Shown: piece by piece, positions 1 through 6,049 of the stretch
Position numbering within the stretch: position 1 is the stretch's first letter
Layout: each line of letters begins with the position of its first letter
NCBI GenBank assembly: GCA_012728775.1
Contig: JAAYEN010000044.1
Location: forward strand, 1 to 6,241
Source: Tissierellia bacterium
Lineage (GTDB): Bacteria; Bacillota_A; Clostridia; Tissierellales; Peptoniphilaceae
DNA length: 6,241 nt
Direction: 5' to 3'
Notes under the pieces: generated by a model
Told to the model about the DNA's origin: nothing
What the model saw: only the letters and a program-made list of their open reading frames with translations
Database searches by the model: none
Made by a program: the position numbers and the translations under genes

Positions 1-882
1 GTATGTTTTAAGAAGTTGCCATATCTCTTTATTAAGTTCCTCTAATGAAAAAAATGTCATTTCCCTAAGTGGATAATATATTCTTTGATATGTCAAGTGT
101 ACAGCATTTTCTACTAATGCCTTATCTTGTGGTGCATAGGTACGGGTAGGATTAATCACGCAGTTGTAGTGTCGGGCTAACTCTTTGAAGCTTCGATTAA
201 TTTGAGGCTCATATTTGCTGGCTCTACTAACGGCTGACTTTAAATTATCTGACACGATAGCTTTAGGAACACCTCCATAAAAATGTAAAGCATTTTGACA
301 GCAGTTTATAAAATTCTCTCGGTTTTGACTGCGACAAGCTTCAACATAAGTGTATTGACTATTAGGTAAGATAGCTACAAAAACTTCAACAGGGACTATC
401 TGACCAGTAGTCCTATCGACTATTTCCAGTTTCTTTCCTGCAAAATCAACAAACATCTCATGGCCAGCTATATGGTCAAGTTTCAATGAACCCTTTATTT
501 TGGCATACTTGCGGTTATAATGCTCTAAAAACTGAGTATAGCTATAAGGATTGCTTACACTATTGGCATATTCATTGTAATGAAATTGATAAGTGAAGCC
601 AGCGTGATTACGAGATTTATTAGCACCCTCAAGATACTCCATTAACTCATTGTGACGAACACTATCAATAGTGCTTTTATCAGGAAAAAGTTCCATCAAT
701 CTAGATTCATCAAAACACAAAGCCTCAGAAACACTATGTCCACTTGCTTTGAGTTGATTGACATAACTATTAACCGTGTTACGTGATACTCCAAGAGTGG
801 AGCCAATTTTACGATTGCTAAAACCGTCATTTAATAAACTTAAAATTTGTCTGATATCCATAGGATCAAGTTTGTTTGCCAT
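1..882 (-). CDS. istA: IS21-family transposase IstA, N-terminal 294 codons (cut by window edge)
   Basis: This is the DDE transposase that cuts and joins the ends of an IS21-type element, normally working with the AAA+ helper IstB. The frame runs unbroken from ATG at 882 to base 1, so the C-terminus and any istB lie outside the window; full IstA proteins are usually about 400-520 residues. An N-terminal helix-turn-helix spans about residues 8-45 (LNDGFSNRKIGSTLGVSRNT). The RNase H-like catalytic core shows all three acidic residues: D146 in VDFAGKK, D212 in IVSDNLKSAV, and E258 in KALVENAV, with a 45-residue D-E gap as expected for IS21. The start is supported by AGAAGG six bases upstream. No frameshift or stop is visible in the part seen, so the gene may be functional. 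Family assignment is confident; the exact IS name cannot be given. Confidence 0.93.
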   Translation of the reverse strand, partial: MANKLDPMDIRQILSLLNDGFSNRKIGSTLGVSRNTVNSYVNQLKASGHSVSEALCFDESRLMELFPDKSTIDSVRHNELMEYLEGANKSRNHAGFTYQFHYNEYANSVSNPYSYTQFLEHYNRKYAKIKGSLKLDHIAGHEMFVDFAGKKLEIVDRTTGQIVPVEVFVAILPNSQYTYVEACRSQNRENFINCCQNALHFYGGVPKAIVSDNLKSAVSRASKYEPQINRSFKELARHYNCVINPTRTYAPQDKALVENAVHLTYQRIYYPLREMTFFSLEELNKEIWQLLKTY

Positions 883-906
883 ATCTATCCTTCTTTTATT
901 AGAAGG
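883..906 (-). promoter_or_regulatory. istA leader: ribosome binding site inside a small hairpin
   Basis: On the minus strand the leader reads CCTTCT-AATAAA-AGAAGG followed by ATAGAT and the istA ATG. AGAAGG is the Shine-Dalgarno sequence, at ideal spacing. It is perfectly complementary to the CCTTCT just upstream (6-bp stem, 6-base loop), so the transcript could fold over its own ribosome binding site. Several transposase genes are known to limit translation in this way; whether this short stem is stable enough in vivo is inference. Confidence 0.55.
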
Positions 907-929
907 GTAAGATAACTTGATCTTTCAGA

Positions 930-1021
930 GTGGCACAAATCAAACCGTAAAAAGTGGCATCATTTGAACCGAAAAGGGTGGCACAGATAGACCGAAATCA
1001 ATGGCACAAATCGAACCGTAA
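930..1021. repeat. Four 24-bp tandem repeats at the IS21 end (transposase-binding sites)
   Basis: Four imperfect copies of a unit like TGGCACAAATCGAACCGTAA begin at 931, 955, 979 and 1002, giving spacings of 24, 24 and 23 bases. All copies keep TGGCA at the front and ACCG near the end; the middle varies. IS21-family termini carry such multiple repeats as transposase-binding sites, and the position directly behind istA fits. The regular 24-bp period would place each copy on nearly the same helical face. Confidence 0.8.
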
Positions 1022-1107
1022 TACCCATACAAATAGCCAAAACAATGAATTTTTCTTTTCCGTGGAACAATTTATATCATATAACGAACTGAAATCAACT
1101 TTTAATT

Positions 1108-1866
1108 ATGGAGGAAAGATACATTAGAAACAGATTATATGTGTTACCAGAGGAACAGCAGCTTCTCAAAGATTTTCATATACTCTTGGGTGGTGCGGGT
1201 ATTGGAAGTATAATAGCAGAATGTGCACTACGGTTCGGATTTGAAAATATAACTATAGTGGATGGCGACTTCGTTGAAGAATCTAATATGAATAGACAGA
1301 ATTACGTAATGGAAGATATAGGTAATTACAAATCAGAGGCACTAAGAAAACGCTTATTGAGCATTAATCCAAATGCAAATATATTTTCGATAAATCGATA
1401 TATCGATACTAATAATGTAGAAGAGATTATAAGGGAGCATAATGTAGCAATTAATGCACTGGATTTCAAAACAGATATTCCATTACTATTCGATAATTAT
1501 TGTCAAAGACATAACATTCCAGTCATCCATCCATTTAATATTGGTTGGGGAGGATTAGTATTCGTAGTGGAACCAACTGGTAAACATGTAATAGATTTGA
1601 CTATAGAAAATAAACAGAATTTTGAGGTACAAATAATTAAACAACTAATAAATAATTCAAAATATTCGGAACCTAAATTATGGATAGAAAAAATTATATC
1701 TCAATATCTAAATGAAAAAGAAGAGTTACCTCCTCCACAACTCTCAATTGCATCATGGATAACAGCTGGATTGTGTACAAATCTTTTATTCCGTATAGCG
1801 ATTGGACAAAAAGTAAAATATTATCCTAAATATTATTTATCTTCCATAGTTGACGACAGAAATTAG
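1108..1866 (+). CDS. ThiF/MoeB/E1-like adenylyltransferase, substrate unknown
   Basis: This is a cytoplasmic E1-superfamily enzyme. Relatives (ThiF, MoeB, HesA, MccB) use ATP to adenylate the C-terminal carboxylate of a small protein or peptide. Seen in the 252 residues: an N-terminal RYIR like the arginine-finger region of MoeB (residues 4-7), the Rossmann nucleotide loop GGAGIGS (28-34), the acidic residues of IVDGD (D52, D54), the ATP-contacting ESNMNRQ (58-64), the conserved lysine K75 in GNYKSEA, and D119 in NALD. There are only three cysteines (C39, C132, C223), so the paired CxxC zinc motif of ThiF/MoeB is missing. Residues 208-245 correspond to the usual C-terminal segment of the fold. 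An in-frame TGA at 1090 makes 1108 the first possible ATG; the ribosome binding site is weak and A/T-rich. No carrier protein or E2/JAB partner is seen. It converges on the PAS-LuxR gene, 55 bp away. Confidence 0.85.
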   Translation: MEERYIRNRLYVLPEEQQLLKDFHILLGGAGIGSIIAECALRFGFENITIVDGDFVEESNMNRQNYVMEDIGNYKSEALRKRLLSINPNANIFSINRYIDTNNVEEIIREHNVAINALDFKTDIPLLFDNYCQRHNIPVIHPFNIGWGGLVFVVEPTGKHVIDLTIENKQNFEVQIIKQLINNSKYSEPKLWIEKIISQYLNEKEELPPPQLSIASWITAGLCTNLLFRIAIGQKVKYYPKYYLSSIVDDRN

Positions 1867-1921
1867 AGCATATGAAAGGAGAGCGTAAATATTAAATGTT
1901 TTAAACAAGAAAATGATATAT

Positions 1922-2683
1922 TTAAATAAGTCGATAATTAATTGCAAAACTTATTGCCTCTGAAATGTTTGCTACTTCCAATTTTTCTAACAGAGTTCTC
2001 CTGTAAGATTTAACTGTATCAAAGGAACGGTTAATCTTATCGGCGATTTCATTCATAGTATACCCCATAGCAGATAGTTTTAATACCTCTTTTTCCATTT
2101 CTTTGAGTTCAGGACGATCCATTTCCGTCCATTTCCTATTTAGTCTATTGTATTTCCAAAATTGTTTTGATTTATATTTCAACATAATAAGCTCTCCGAA
2201 TCGATTTCCACTTGACATAGCGGCGGTACAAAGACCTAACCAAACCTGTCCATTCTCAGCTAACCTTAATGGAGTTATTTGATGGTTGATTAGTTGTTGT
2301 TTTTTCGAGATTCTATTTACAATATGAAAATCATATAGAATTGAATAATTTTTTTTCTCTTTGGCGGAAATATTATTAATAAACTGAAACCCAGCAGCAT
2401 TAGCTTCAAGCAGCAAACGTAAATCTTCAGGAGGAACTTGATTGAGGTAAAAACGATATCCTAGTTGTCTTACTTCGTTTGCATCCATTCCACAGAGAAA
2501 TAAGGGATTCTCAGAAACATAAAGAAAGTTTTGTTTGTAATAGTCGATTACATACACACTTCTATAAGTCGTTCGAGCAAAAGTGTCAATATCCTCAATT
2601 ATGGCTGCAATATCATTGTAAGCTTCATCAGAAATCTTATCAATGATATTGTCTTTAATAAAAAAGTCTTTTACCTCCATCAT
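1922..2683 (-). CDS. PAS domain-containing LuxR-type transcriptional regulator
   Basis: This is a probable DNA-binding regulator of 253 residues. The C-terminus (about 190-253) is a LuxR/GerE helix-turn-helix: MEKEVLKLSAMGYTMNEIAD, then the recognition-helix region RSFDTVKSYRRTLLEKL. The middle (about 36-155) resembles a PAS sensor fold as found in many Bacteroidetes PAS-LuxR proteins (YVIDYYKQNFLYVSENPLFL, a helical stretch, then strands ending near VWLGLCTAAM). There is no receiver domain with a phospho-acceptor aspartate and no autoinducer-binding domain of the classical LuxR type, so any signal would be sensed by the PAS domain; its ligand is unknown. Two adjacent ATGs (2683 and 2680) are possible starts. 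The gene is divergent from the FeeM/LuxI-like gene, with 439 bp between starts, and convergent with the E1-like gene; regulation of these neighbours is inferred. The HTH call is firm, the PAS call good. Confidence 0.88.
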   Translation of the reverse strand: MMEVKDFFIKDNIIDKISDEAYNDIAAIIEDIDTFARTTYRSVYVIDYYKQNFLYVSENPLFLCGMDANEVRQLGYRFYLNQVPPEDLRLLLEANAAGFQFINNISAKEKKNYSILYDFHIVNRISKKQQLINHQITPLRLAENGQVWLGLCTAAMSSGNRFGELIMLKYKSKQFWKYNRLNRKWTEMDRPELKEMEKEVLKLSAMGYTMNEIADKINRSFDTVKSYRRTLLEKLEVANISEAISFAINYRLI

Positions 2684-2702
2684 ATTTCAATCAAAAAATA
2701 CT

Positions 2703-2717
2703 CTCACAAAGATATAA
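2703..2717 (-). promoter_or_regulatory. Probable -7 element of the PAS-LuxR gene
   Basis: The minus strand reads TTATATCTTTGTGAG and contains TATCTTTG (2714-2707), a perfect match to the Bacteroidetes -7 consensus TAnnTTTG, 23 bases before the ATG. No good -33 TTTG lies 19-21 bases further upstream, so the promoter may need an activator or be weak. The same 15 bases precede the integrase gene at the same distance. Confidence 0.5.
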
Positions 2718-3049
2718 GACTTTTCGACAACTTGGTCCGAAAAATTCACAAAACAACATTCAAAAAGCATTGAAATGGCAGGTAGATACTATCAGATATC
2801 GTTTATTAAAGATAGGAACTACAACATAAATAAATCATCAAAAGAAGGATTTATTACAGGTTATCTGCCTCTTTTGCCCATCAGGACTTATTCAGGCAAC
2901 TTCTCAGCGTCTAAAAGATTAAAGTTCACTTTTCTAGTAAATAAATGTCCTAAACTTTGAAAATTAATGGAACCAAATTAAAATCTTAAAATCAGATGAA
3001 AAAAAATTATATTGGATGCTCATGCATAATAGGGGTTAGTTTAAAAATC
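2718..3049. other. Divergent intergenic region without a convincing gene
   Basis: This is the bulk of the spacer between the PAS-LuxR gene and the FeeM/LuxI-like gene. It is very A/T-rich. One 61-codon open frame (2775-2960, +) has no clear ribosome binding site, no recognisable domain and poor coding character, and is not called as a gene. No tRNA, riboswitch fold or strong hairpin was seen. The regulatory signals sit at the two ends: the -7 box at 2707-2714 and the palindrome and promoter from 3050 onward. Confidence 0.5.
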
Positions 3050-3061
3050 ACCCATTTGGGT
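3050..3061. promoter_or_regulatory. ACCCA-TT-TGGGT palindrome, candidate regulator operator
   Basis: A perfect inverted repeat with 5-bp arms and a 2-bp centre, ending one base before the predicted -33 element of the FeeM/LuxI-like gene. This is where a class II activator such as a LuxR-type dimer commonly binds. The divergent PAS-LuxR protein is the natural candidate, by context only. The G/C-rich core stands out in an otherwise A/T-rich spacer. Confidence 0.5.
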
Positions 3062-3093
3062 ATTGATAATCCATAATTACAAGATTATTTTTG
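3062..3093 (+). promoter_or_regulatory. Predicted Bacteroidetes promoter of the FeeM/LuxI-like gene
   Basis: TATTTTTG at 3086-3093 matches the -7 consensus TAnnTTTG exactly. ATTG at 3062-3065 is a one-mismatch -33 element (TTTG), and the 20-base spacing is typical. Transcription would begin near 3100, leaving a leader of about 20 bases before the ATG at 3123. The leader GAAAATATAGACTCAATC has no strong Shine-Dalgarno sequence, which is usual in Bacteroidetes. Confidence 0.6.
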
Positions 3094-3122
3094 CGAAATA
3101 AATTGAAAATATAGACTCAATC

Positions 3123-3830
3123 ATGGATAAATTAATTGCAACTTTTGAAAATTATTCTATATGTCAACTTTCAAAAGAACATCTTCTTTCACTTTCGAAG
3201 TTTGTCGTAGATGAGAATTATAAACATCACGAAAACACACTAATTGATCCCTTAAAAAGAAGGAAAGAAATATTAGCTATATATAAAGAAGAACTTCAAT
3301 ACTTTTCTAAATCCAAGATTTTTGTAGCAAAGAACTACCAGAATGAAATTGTAGGATCAATTCGTATAATGAAATGGAATGGAGAGGATGAATTACCAAT
3401 AACAAAAATGTTTGGGATCAAAGAACTAAATGATATTGCTCCTGAAAATAGTAACGTCCATATTTGGCATGTTGGTAGGTTTGCGGTACGATCTGATTTT
3501 CAGAACTATGGAATACAATTATTCAAAATTTTAATGATGTATGCCATTATACCTATTATGCAGTTTGAAAAAGGAATAATGTTTGCAGAGTGTGACAGTA
3601 AGTTATTTAGAATAGTCAACTTATTAGGATTTAAAGCTATTGCTATAAATAATGGTATACAATACTTAGGATCTAAGGCGATTCCTATGTATTCAACACG
3701 TGACGGTATGCTGGAGTTTGTGGAAAAGAATATGAACTTATTACTTGATAAGAAGGAGAATGTGAAAGATGATTTGCCGAATCTTATTTCTATTTTTATG
3801 AATAAACTAAAAGCACTAGTGTCCCATTAA
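3123..3830 (+). CDS. FeeM/LuxI-like acyltransferase (N-acyl amino acid synthase-like)
   Basis: A 235-residue soluble protein resembling the acyltransferase superfamily that includes FeeM-type N-acyl amino acid synthases, LuxI autoinducer synthases and the PEP-CTERM/exosortase-associated acyltransferases. Members move an acyl group, usually from acyl-carrier protein, onto an amino acid or related amine. The clearest match is IWHVGRFAVRSDFQNYGIQL (114-133): W-x-x-x-R-F-x-V is the family signature, followed by a GNAT-like Q-x-x-G acyl-donor loop. FAECDSKLFRIVNLLGFKAI (154-173) matches the C-terminal half, where a conserved strand leads to a helix and LGF. The usual Glu of the W-E-x-x-R signature is His116, so chemistry or substrate may differ. 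Strand segments at KIFVAKNYQNEIVGSIRIMK (65-84) fit the GNAT core. The gene is divergent from the PAS-LuxR regulator. The last few codons overlap sequence that may derive from the adjoining IS4 relic. Acyl donor and acceptor are unknown. Confidence 0.72.
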   Translation: MDKLIATFENYSICQLSKEHLLSLSKFVVDENYKHHENTLIDPLKRRKEILAIYKEELQYFSKSKIFVAKNYQNEIVGSIRIMKWNGEDELPITKMFGIKELNDIAPENSNVHIWHVGRFAVRSDFQNYGIQLFKILMMYAIIPIMQFEKGIMFAECDSKLFRIVNLLGFKAIAINNGIQYLGSKAIPMYSTRDGMLEFVEKNMNLLLDKKENVKDDLPNLISIFMNKLKALVSH

Positions 3831-3840
3831 AATTTGGGAC
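3821..3840. other. Small inverted repeat over the acyltransferase stop codon
   Basis: GTCCCA (3821-3826) and TGGGAC (3835-3840) form a 6-bp stem with an 8-base A/T loop that contains the TAA stop. There is no T-run after it, so it is at best a weak terminator. It also lies at the outer end of the IS4-family relic and may be part of that element's terminal sequence. Confidence 0.4.
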
Positions 3841-3843
3841 GAA

Positions 3844-4560
3844 TTAATAATGAAATAAATTTGGCCTATTAAGCCTAAAACGATCTTTGTCATTTTGAAA
3901 TTTAGTTTTAGTAAACAGGTCTCTACAGTGAGTTTTGTCTGTCAAAGAAATACCTCAATATCTGTAAGACTTCATACTGCTTCTTTCTATCTGCATATCC
4001 TTTTAAACAATATCAACCAGACAATAAGTACTTATAGCGCATATATTTGTATTCGTACGGTATTTTCAGAAGTTTCCCAAAACTTTTTGATTCTTAAATG
4101 TTGTTTAATCCATTTGAAGAAAAGCTCAATTTGCTAACGGCTTTTATACAGTTCTGTAACTTGCCGGGCTGAGATATGCATTACATTGGTCAGGAATACA
4201 AACTCTCGGTTTTGTTCCCCGTCTAGTATTCTACTAATCTAAGATGCTCTGGGTAATACTGCCGAGGATAAAAACCAGTCAGTTCTATTATTTAATCAGA
4301 TAGACTCTCTTTTGGTAAGTGTAGTTTCCAATCGTATTGTATTGCAGGTTCTTTTTAGCTCTTATGATGAGAAAGAACATATTTGATATATCTTGTACAG
4401 CATCTTAAAGTGATTATATACCCAATCAAAAACGGAGTATGAGTTGGACTCAAAAGGAATTTCTTTCATCGCGGTTGAATCAGGTGCTGATGCTTTGGGA
4501 TCATGAATAAATGCAGGTATCTGGGTTTCAATATCGAAAAGCGTATGCATTTTGGTGCTA
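3844..4560 (-). pseudogene. Decayed IS4-family transposase (C-terminal part, several frameshifts and stops)
   Basis: Read on the minus strand through three frames, this region gives consecutive pieces of an IS4-type (DDE Tnp_1) transposase. In order: TKMHTLFDIETQIPAFIHD, then EIPFESNSYSVFDWVYNHF (4362-4560); RAKKNLQYNTI after a frameshift near 4370; IIELTGFYPRQYYPEHLRLV; QNREFVFLTNVMHISARQV; QIELFFKWIKQHLRIKKFWE; and DKTHCRDLFTKTKF with an ending RPNLFHY. The second catalytic Asp (4425-4427) and the catalytic Glu (4125-4127) survive, but the D-R-G-Y motif has become D-W-V-Y. TAG replaces conserved Trp at least twice, for example at 4134-4136 just before QIELFF. The N-terminal third with the first catalytic Asp is absent; homology stops abruptly near 4560. 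It cannot make an active enzyme. Family identification rests on recognised motifs. Confidence 0.85.
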
Positions 4561-4574
4561 CACAAAAGTTTAAG

Positions 4575-4775
4575 ATGACAAACGATAATCAGATACAAGT
4601 GTATAAGACGTTTGTAAGCAGCGGTTACAATAATATAATTCCAATTTTGAGGTTGAGGTACAATCCGAATGCCAATTATTTTACGGGGTTTAAATATACG
4701 TTTGACCAGGCAAAATGGAATACAGATGGGAAAAATAATATCATGAACAACGGTAATAACCTATCTGAACGATAA
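4575..4775 (+). pseudogene. Unrecognised open stretch, possible gene remnant beside the IS4 relic
   Basis: From an ATG at 4575 an open stretch of 66 codons ends at a TAA (4773-4775). It starts just beyond the point where IS4 similarity ends. The product is rich in Asn, Tyr and Phe, with alternating polar and aromatic residues (RLRYNPNANYFTGFKYTFDQ) that suggest beta-strands, perhaps the end of an outer-membrane or secreted protein; no family is recognised. After the stop, another frame stays open (NFIQPEHNFADKSPSKF) to a TAA at 4861-4863, running into the integrase 3' end on the other strand, so a frameshifted tail is possible. A clear ribosome binding site is lacking. It may equally be chance. 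Confidence 0.25.
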
Positions 4776-4835
4776 ATCAGAGCTCTAACTTTATACAACC
4801 CGAACATAATTTTGCCGATAAATCACCAAGTAAGT

Positions 4836-6029
4836 TTACAGATCCAATTCAGGAAGACTATTAATCGCCTTTTGTTTTAATTCATCTACAGCACGGGTGT
4901 ATTTCTCAGTATGCTGAATACCGCTATGTCCTAGCAAGCTAGCAACAGTTTTAATGTTAGCTCCATTGTTTAGAATATTAACAGCAAAGGAGTGTCGTGC
5001 ACAGTGCCATGTAATATGCTTATTTATTTTTGCAAGCTTGACCCAGTATTTCAATGAGCGCAAACACATTGTTTGCGAAGGTAACTTGAAGATGTTATCA
5101 TTGGATATTTCTTCAAAACTCATTTTTTCAGATGTCCCAATAAGCTGAAGTAAGCCATCATTCAGTGGAATTGTCACCCAACTTTTCGAGCTCTGTCCTT
5201 GTGCCTTTTTTTGATTAAACGTAAGTAGCTTATTTGAATAATCCACATTTGAAAACACTAAGTCTTTGACATCACAAAAACGAATTCCGGTATAAAGACA
5301 AAAAATAAAAGCTCGTCTTACTTCTAAATTCTGTTGCGGATAAGTTGTATTGATTAACATCTGTATTTCTTCAATACTCAAGATATCTTTTTTCAATGCT
5401 CCTTCATCTGCTTTGCACGTAACATTGAGACAAGGATTCTTTCGCAAATAATCTTCCTCAACCAGATACTTAATGATTTTTTTAAATCGTTTGTAATGTG
5501 TTAATGCCCCTTCACCTTTACTGATACTCTTCAAATACTCTACAAATCTCTCCATCATTGCTTTGTTCATTTGTTCGGCTGTGACATGATTTTTATGTAG
5601 AGGGTTCTCCAATGTCAGAAAATCTTTAAAACGTTTTATGGCAGCTTTAATCATGCGCTTATCCCCTTTCGTGTAATTATCATAATAAGCATCCATACAA
5701 TCCAGAATATTCACCTTTTTAAATGACGGAAGTCGATATCCGGTGGCCACTTCTTTCATTTGTTGTTCTTTTTCAAAACGGATCCTTTTGGCTAACTCCA
5801 AAGTTTCCTTGTTTGTTTGCCGCTCTAACGGGGTACGAGGGCTTTTAGAGATATACAATCCCAAACTTTCTTTTCTGCGATTTTTAACAATAACATCCTT
5901 ATCTGTTTTACTGTCAACTGATTTTGAATAACCCAAATAATATTCTAAATACAGGCTATATGTGCCATTCTTGAGCTCTTTCTTTAAAAGTTTTGGATTA
6001 TCGGTGCTAACTTTGTCAATTCTTCTCAT
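4836..6029 (-). CDS. Tyrosine recombinase / integrase of a Bacteroides-type mobile element
   Basis: This is a site-specific recombinase of 397 residues that would insert and excise the surrounding element. An N-terminal arm-type DNA-binding region (about 1-95, basic) is followed by a SAM-like core-binding domain (about 105-205) and the catalytic domain (about 215-390). All catalytic residues are seen: R250 in YTGIRFCD, K274 or K275 in FNQKKAQG, H342 and R345 in WHCARHSF, H368 in LLGHSG, and nucleophile Y377 in EKYTRAVD. Length and domain order match full-size integrases of Bacteroides conjugative and mobilizable elements. The start at 6029 is supported by AAAGG seven bases upstream. The gene reads inward, with repeats and a probable recombination region upstream of it. 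No excisionase or relaxase is visible. It looks intact. Confidence 0.95.
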   Translation of the reverse strand: MRRIDKVSTDNPKLLKKELKNGTYSLYLEYYLGYSKSVDSKTDKDVIVKNRRKESLGLYISKSPRTPLERQTNKETLELAKRIRFEKEQQMKEVATGYRLPSFKKVNILDCMDAYYDNYTKGDKRMIKAAIKRFKDFLTLENPLHKNHVTAEQMNKAMMERFVEYLKSISKGEGALTHYKRFKKIIKYLVEEDYLRKNPCLNVTCKADEGALKKDILSIEEIQMLINTTYPQQNLEVRRAFIFCLYTGIRFCDVKDLVFSNVDYSNKLLTFNQKKAQGQSSKSWVTIPLNDGLLQLIGTSEKMSFEEISNDNIFKLPSQTMCLRSLKYWVKLAKINKHITWHCARHSFAVNILNNGANIKTVASLLGHSGIQHTEKYTRAVDELKQKAINSLPELDL

Positions 6030-6049
6030 ATTTTCCTTTGTTTAAGTGC

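Larger units (their letters stand above)
1..1031 (-). mobile_element. Terminal part of an IS21-family insertion sequence
   Basis: The element comprises istA, its leader and a repeat-rich terminus. IS21 ends typically begin 5'-TGT and carry several internal transposase-binding repeats. Read inward from the right, the outermost repeat is preceded by TGTATGGG, so base 1031 is the best guess for the tip. The outer boundary is uncertain by about 10 bases, because the opposite end and the target duplication are not in the window. The element lies directly upstream of the E1-like gene and is transcribed away from it. Confidence 0.7.

Noticed and set aside
930..1021. CRISPR array
   Set aside because: The repeats are nearly contiguous without unique spacers, are imperfect, and sit behind istA; they fit IS21 end repeats.
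2531..2773. 80-codon plus-strand open frame
   Set aside because: It lies mostly antisense to the PAS-LuxR coding region, has no recognisable domain, and is explained as a shadow of that gene.
2775..2960. 61-codon plus-strand open frame in the divergent spacer
   Set aside because: No good ribosome binding site, no recognised motif and no coding character; not enough to call a gene.
1108..3830. CBASS or similar anti-phage system because of the E1-like enzyme
   Set aside because: No nucleotidyltransferase (CD-NTase), E2 domain, JAB protease or effector is present, and the neighbours are a transcription regulator and an acyltransferase.
2684..3830. Classical LuxI/LuxR acyl-homoserine lactone pair
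   Set aside because: The regulator has a PAS-like domain instead of an autoinducer-binding domain, and the synthase signature differs at the key Glu; the similarity is of arrangement only.
3895..4137. 80-codon plus-strand open frame
   Set aside because: It is antisense to the IS4 transposase relic, whose protein motifs are clear on the minus strand.
4362..4598. 78-codon minus-strand open frame as an independent small gene
   Set aside because: From about residue 15 onward it is the middle of the IS4-type transposase, cut by a frameshift near 4370, so it belongs to the pseudogene.
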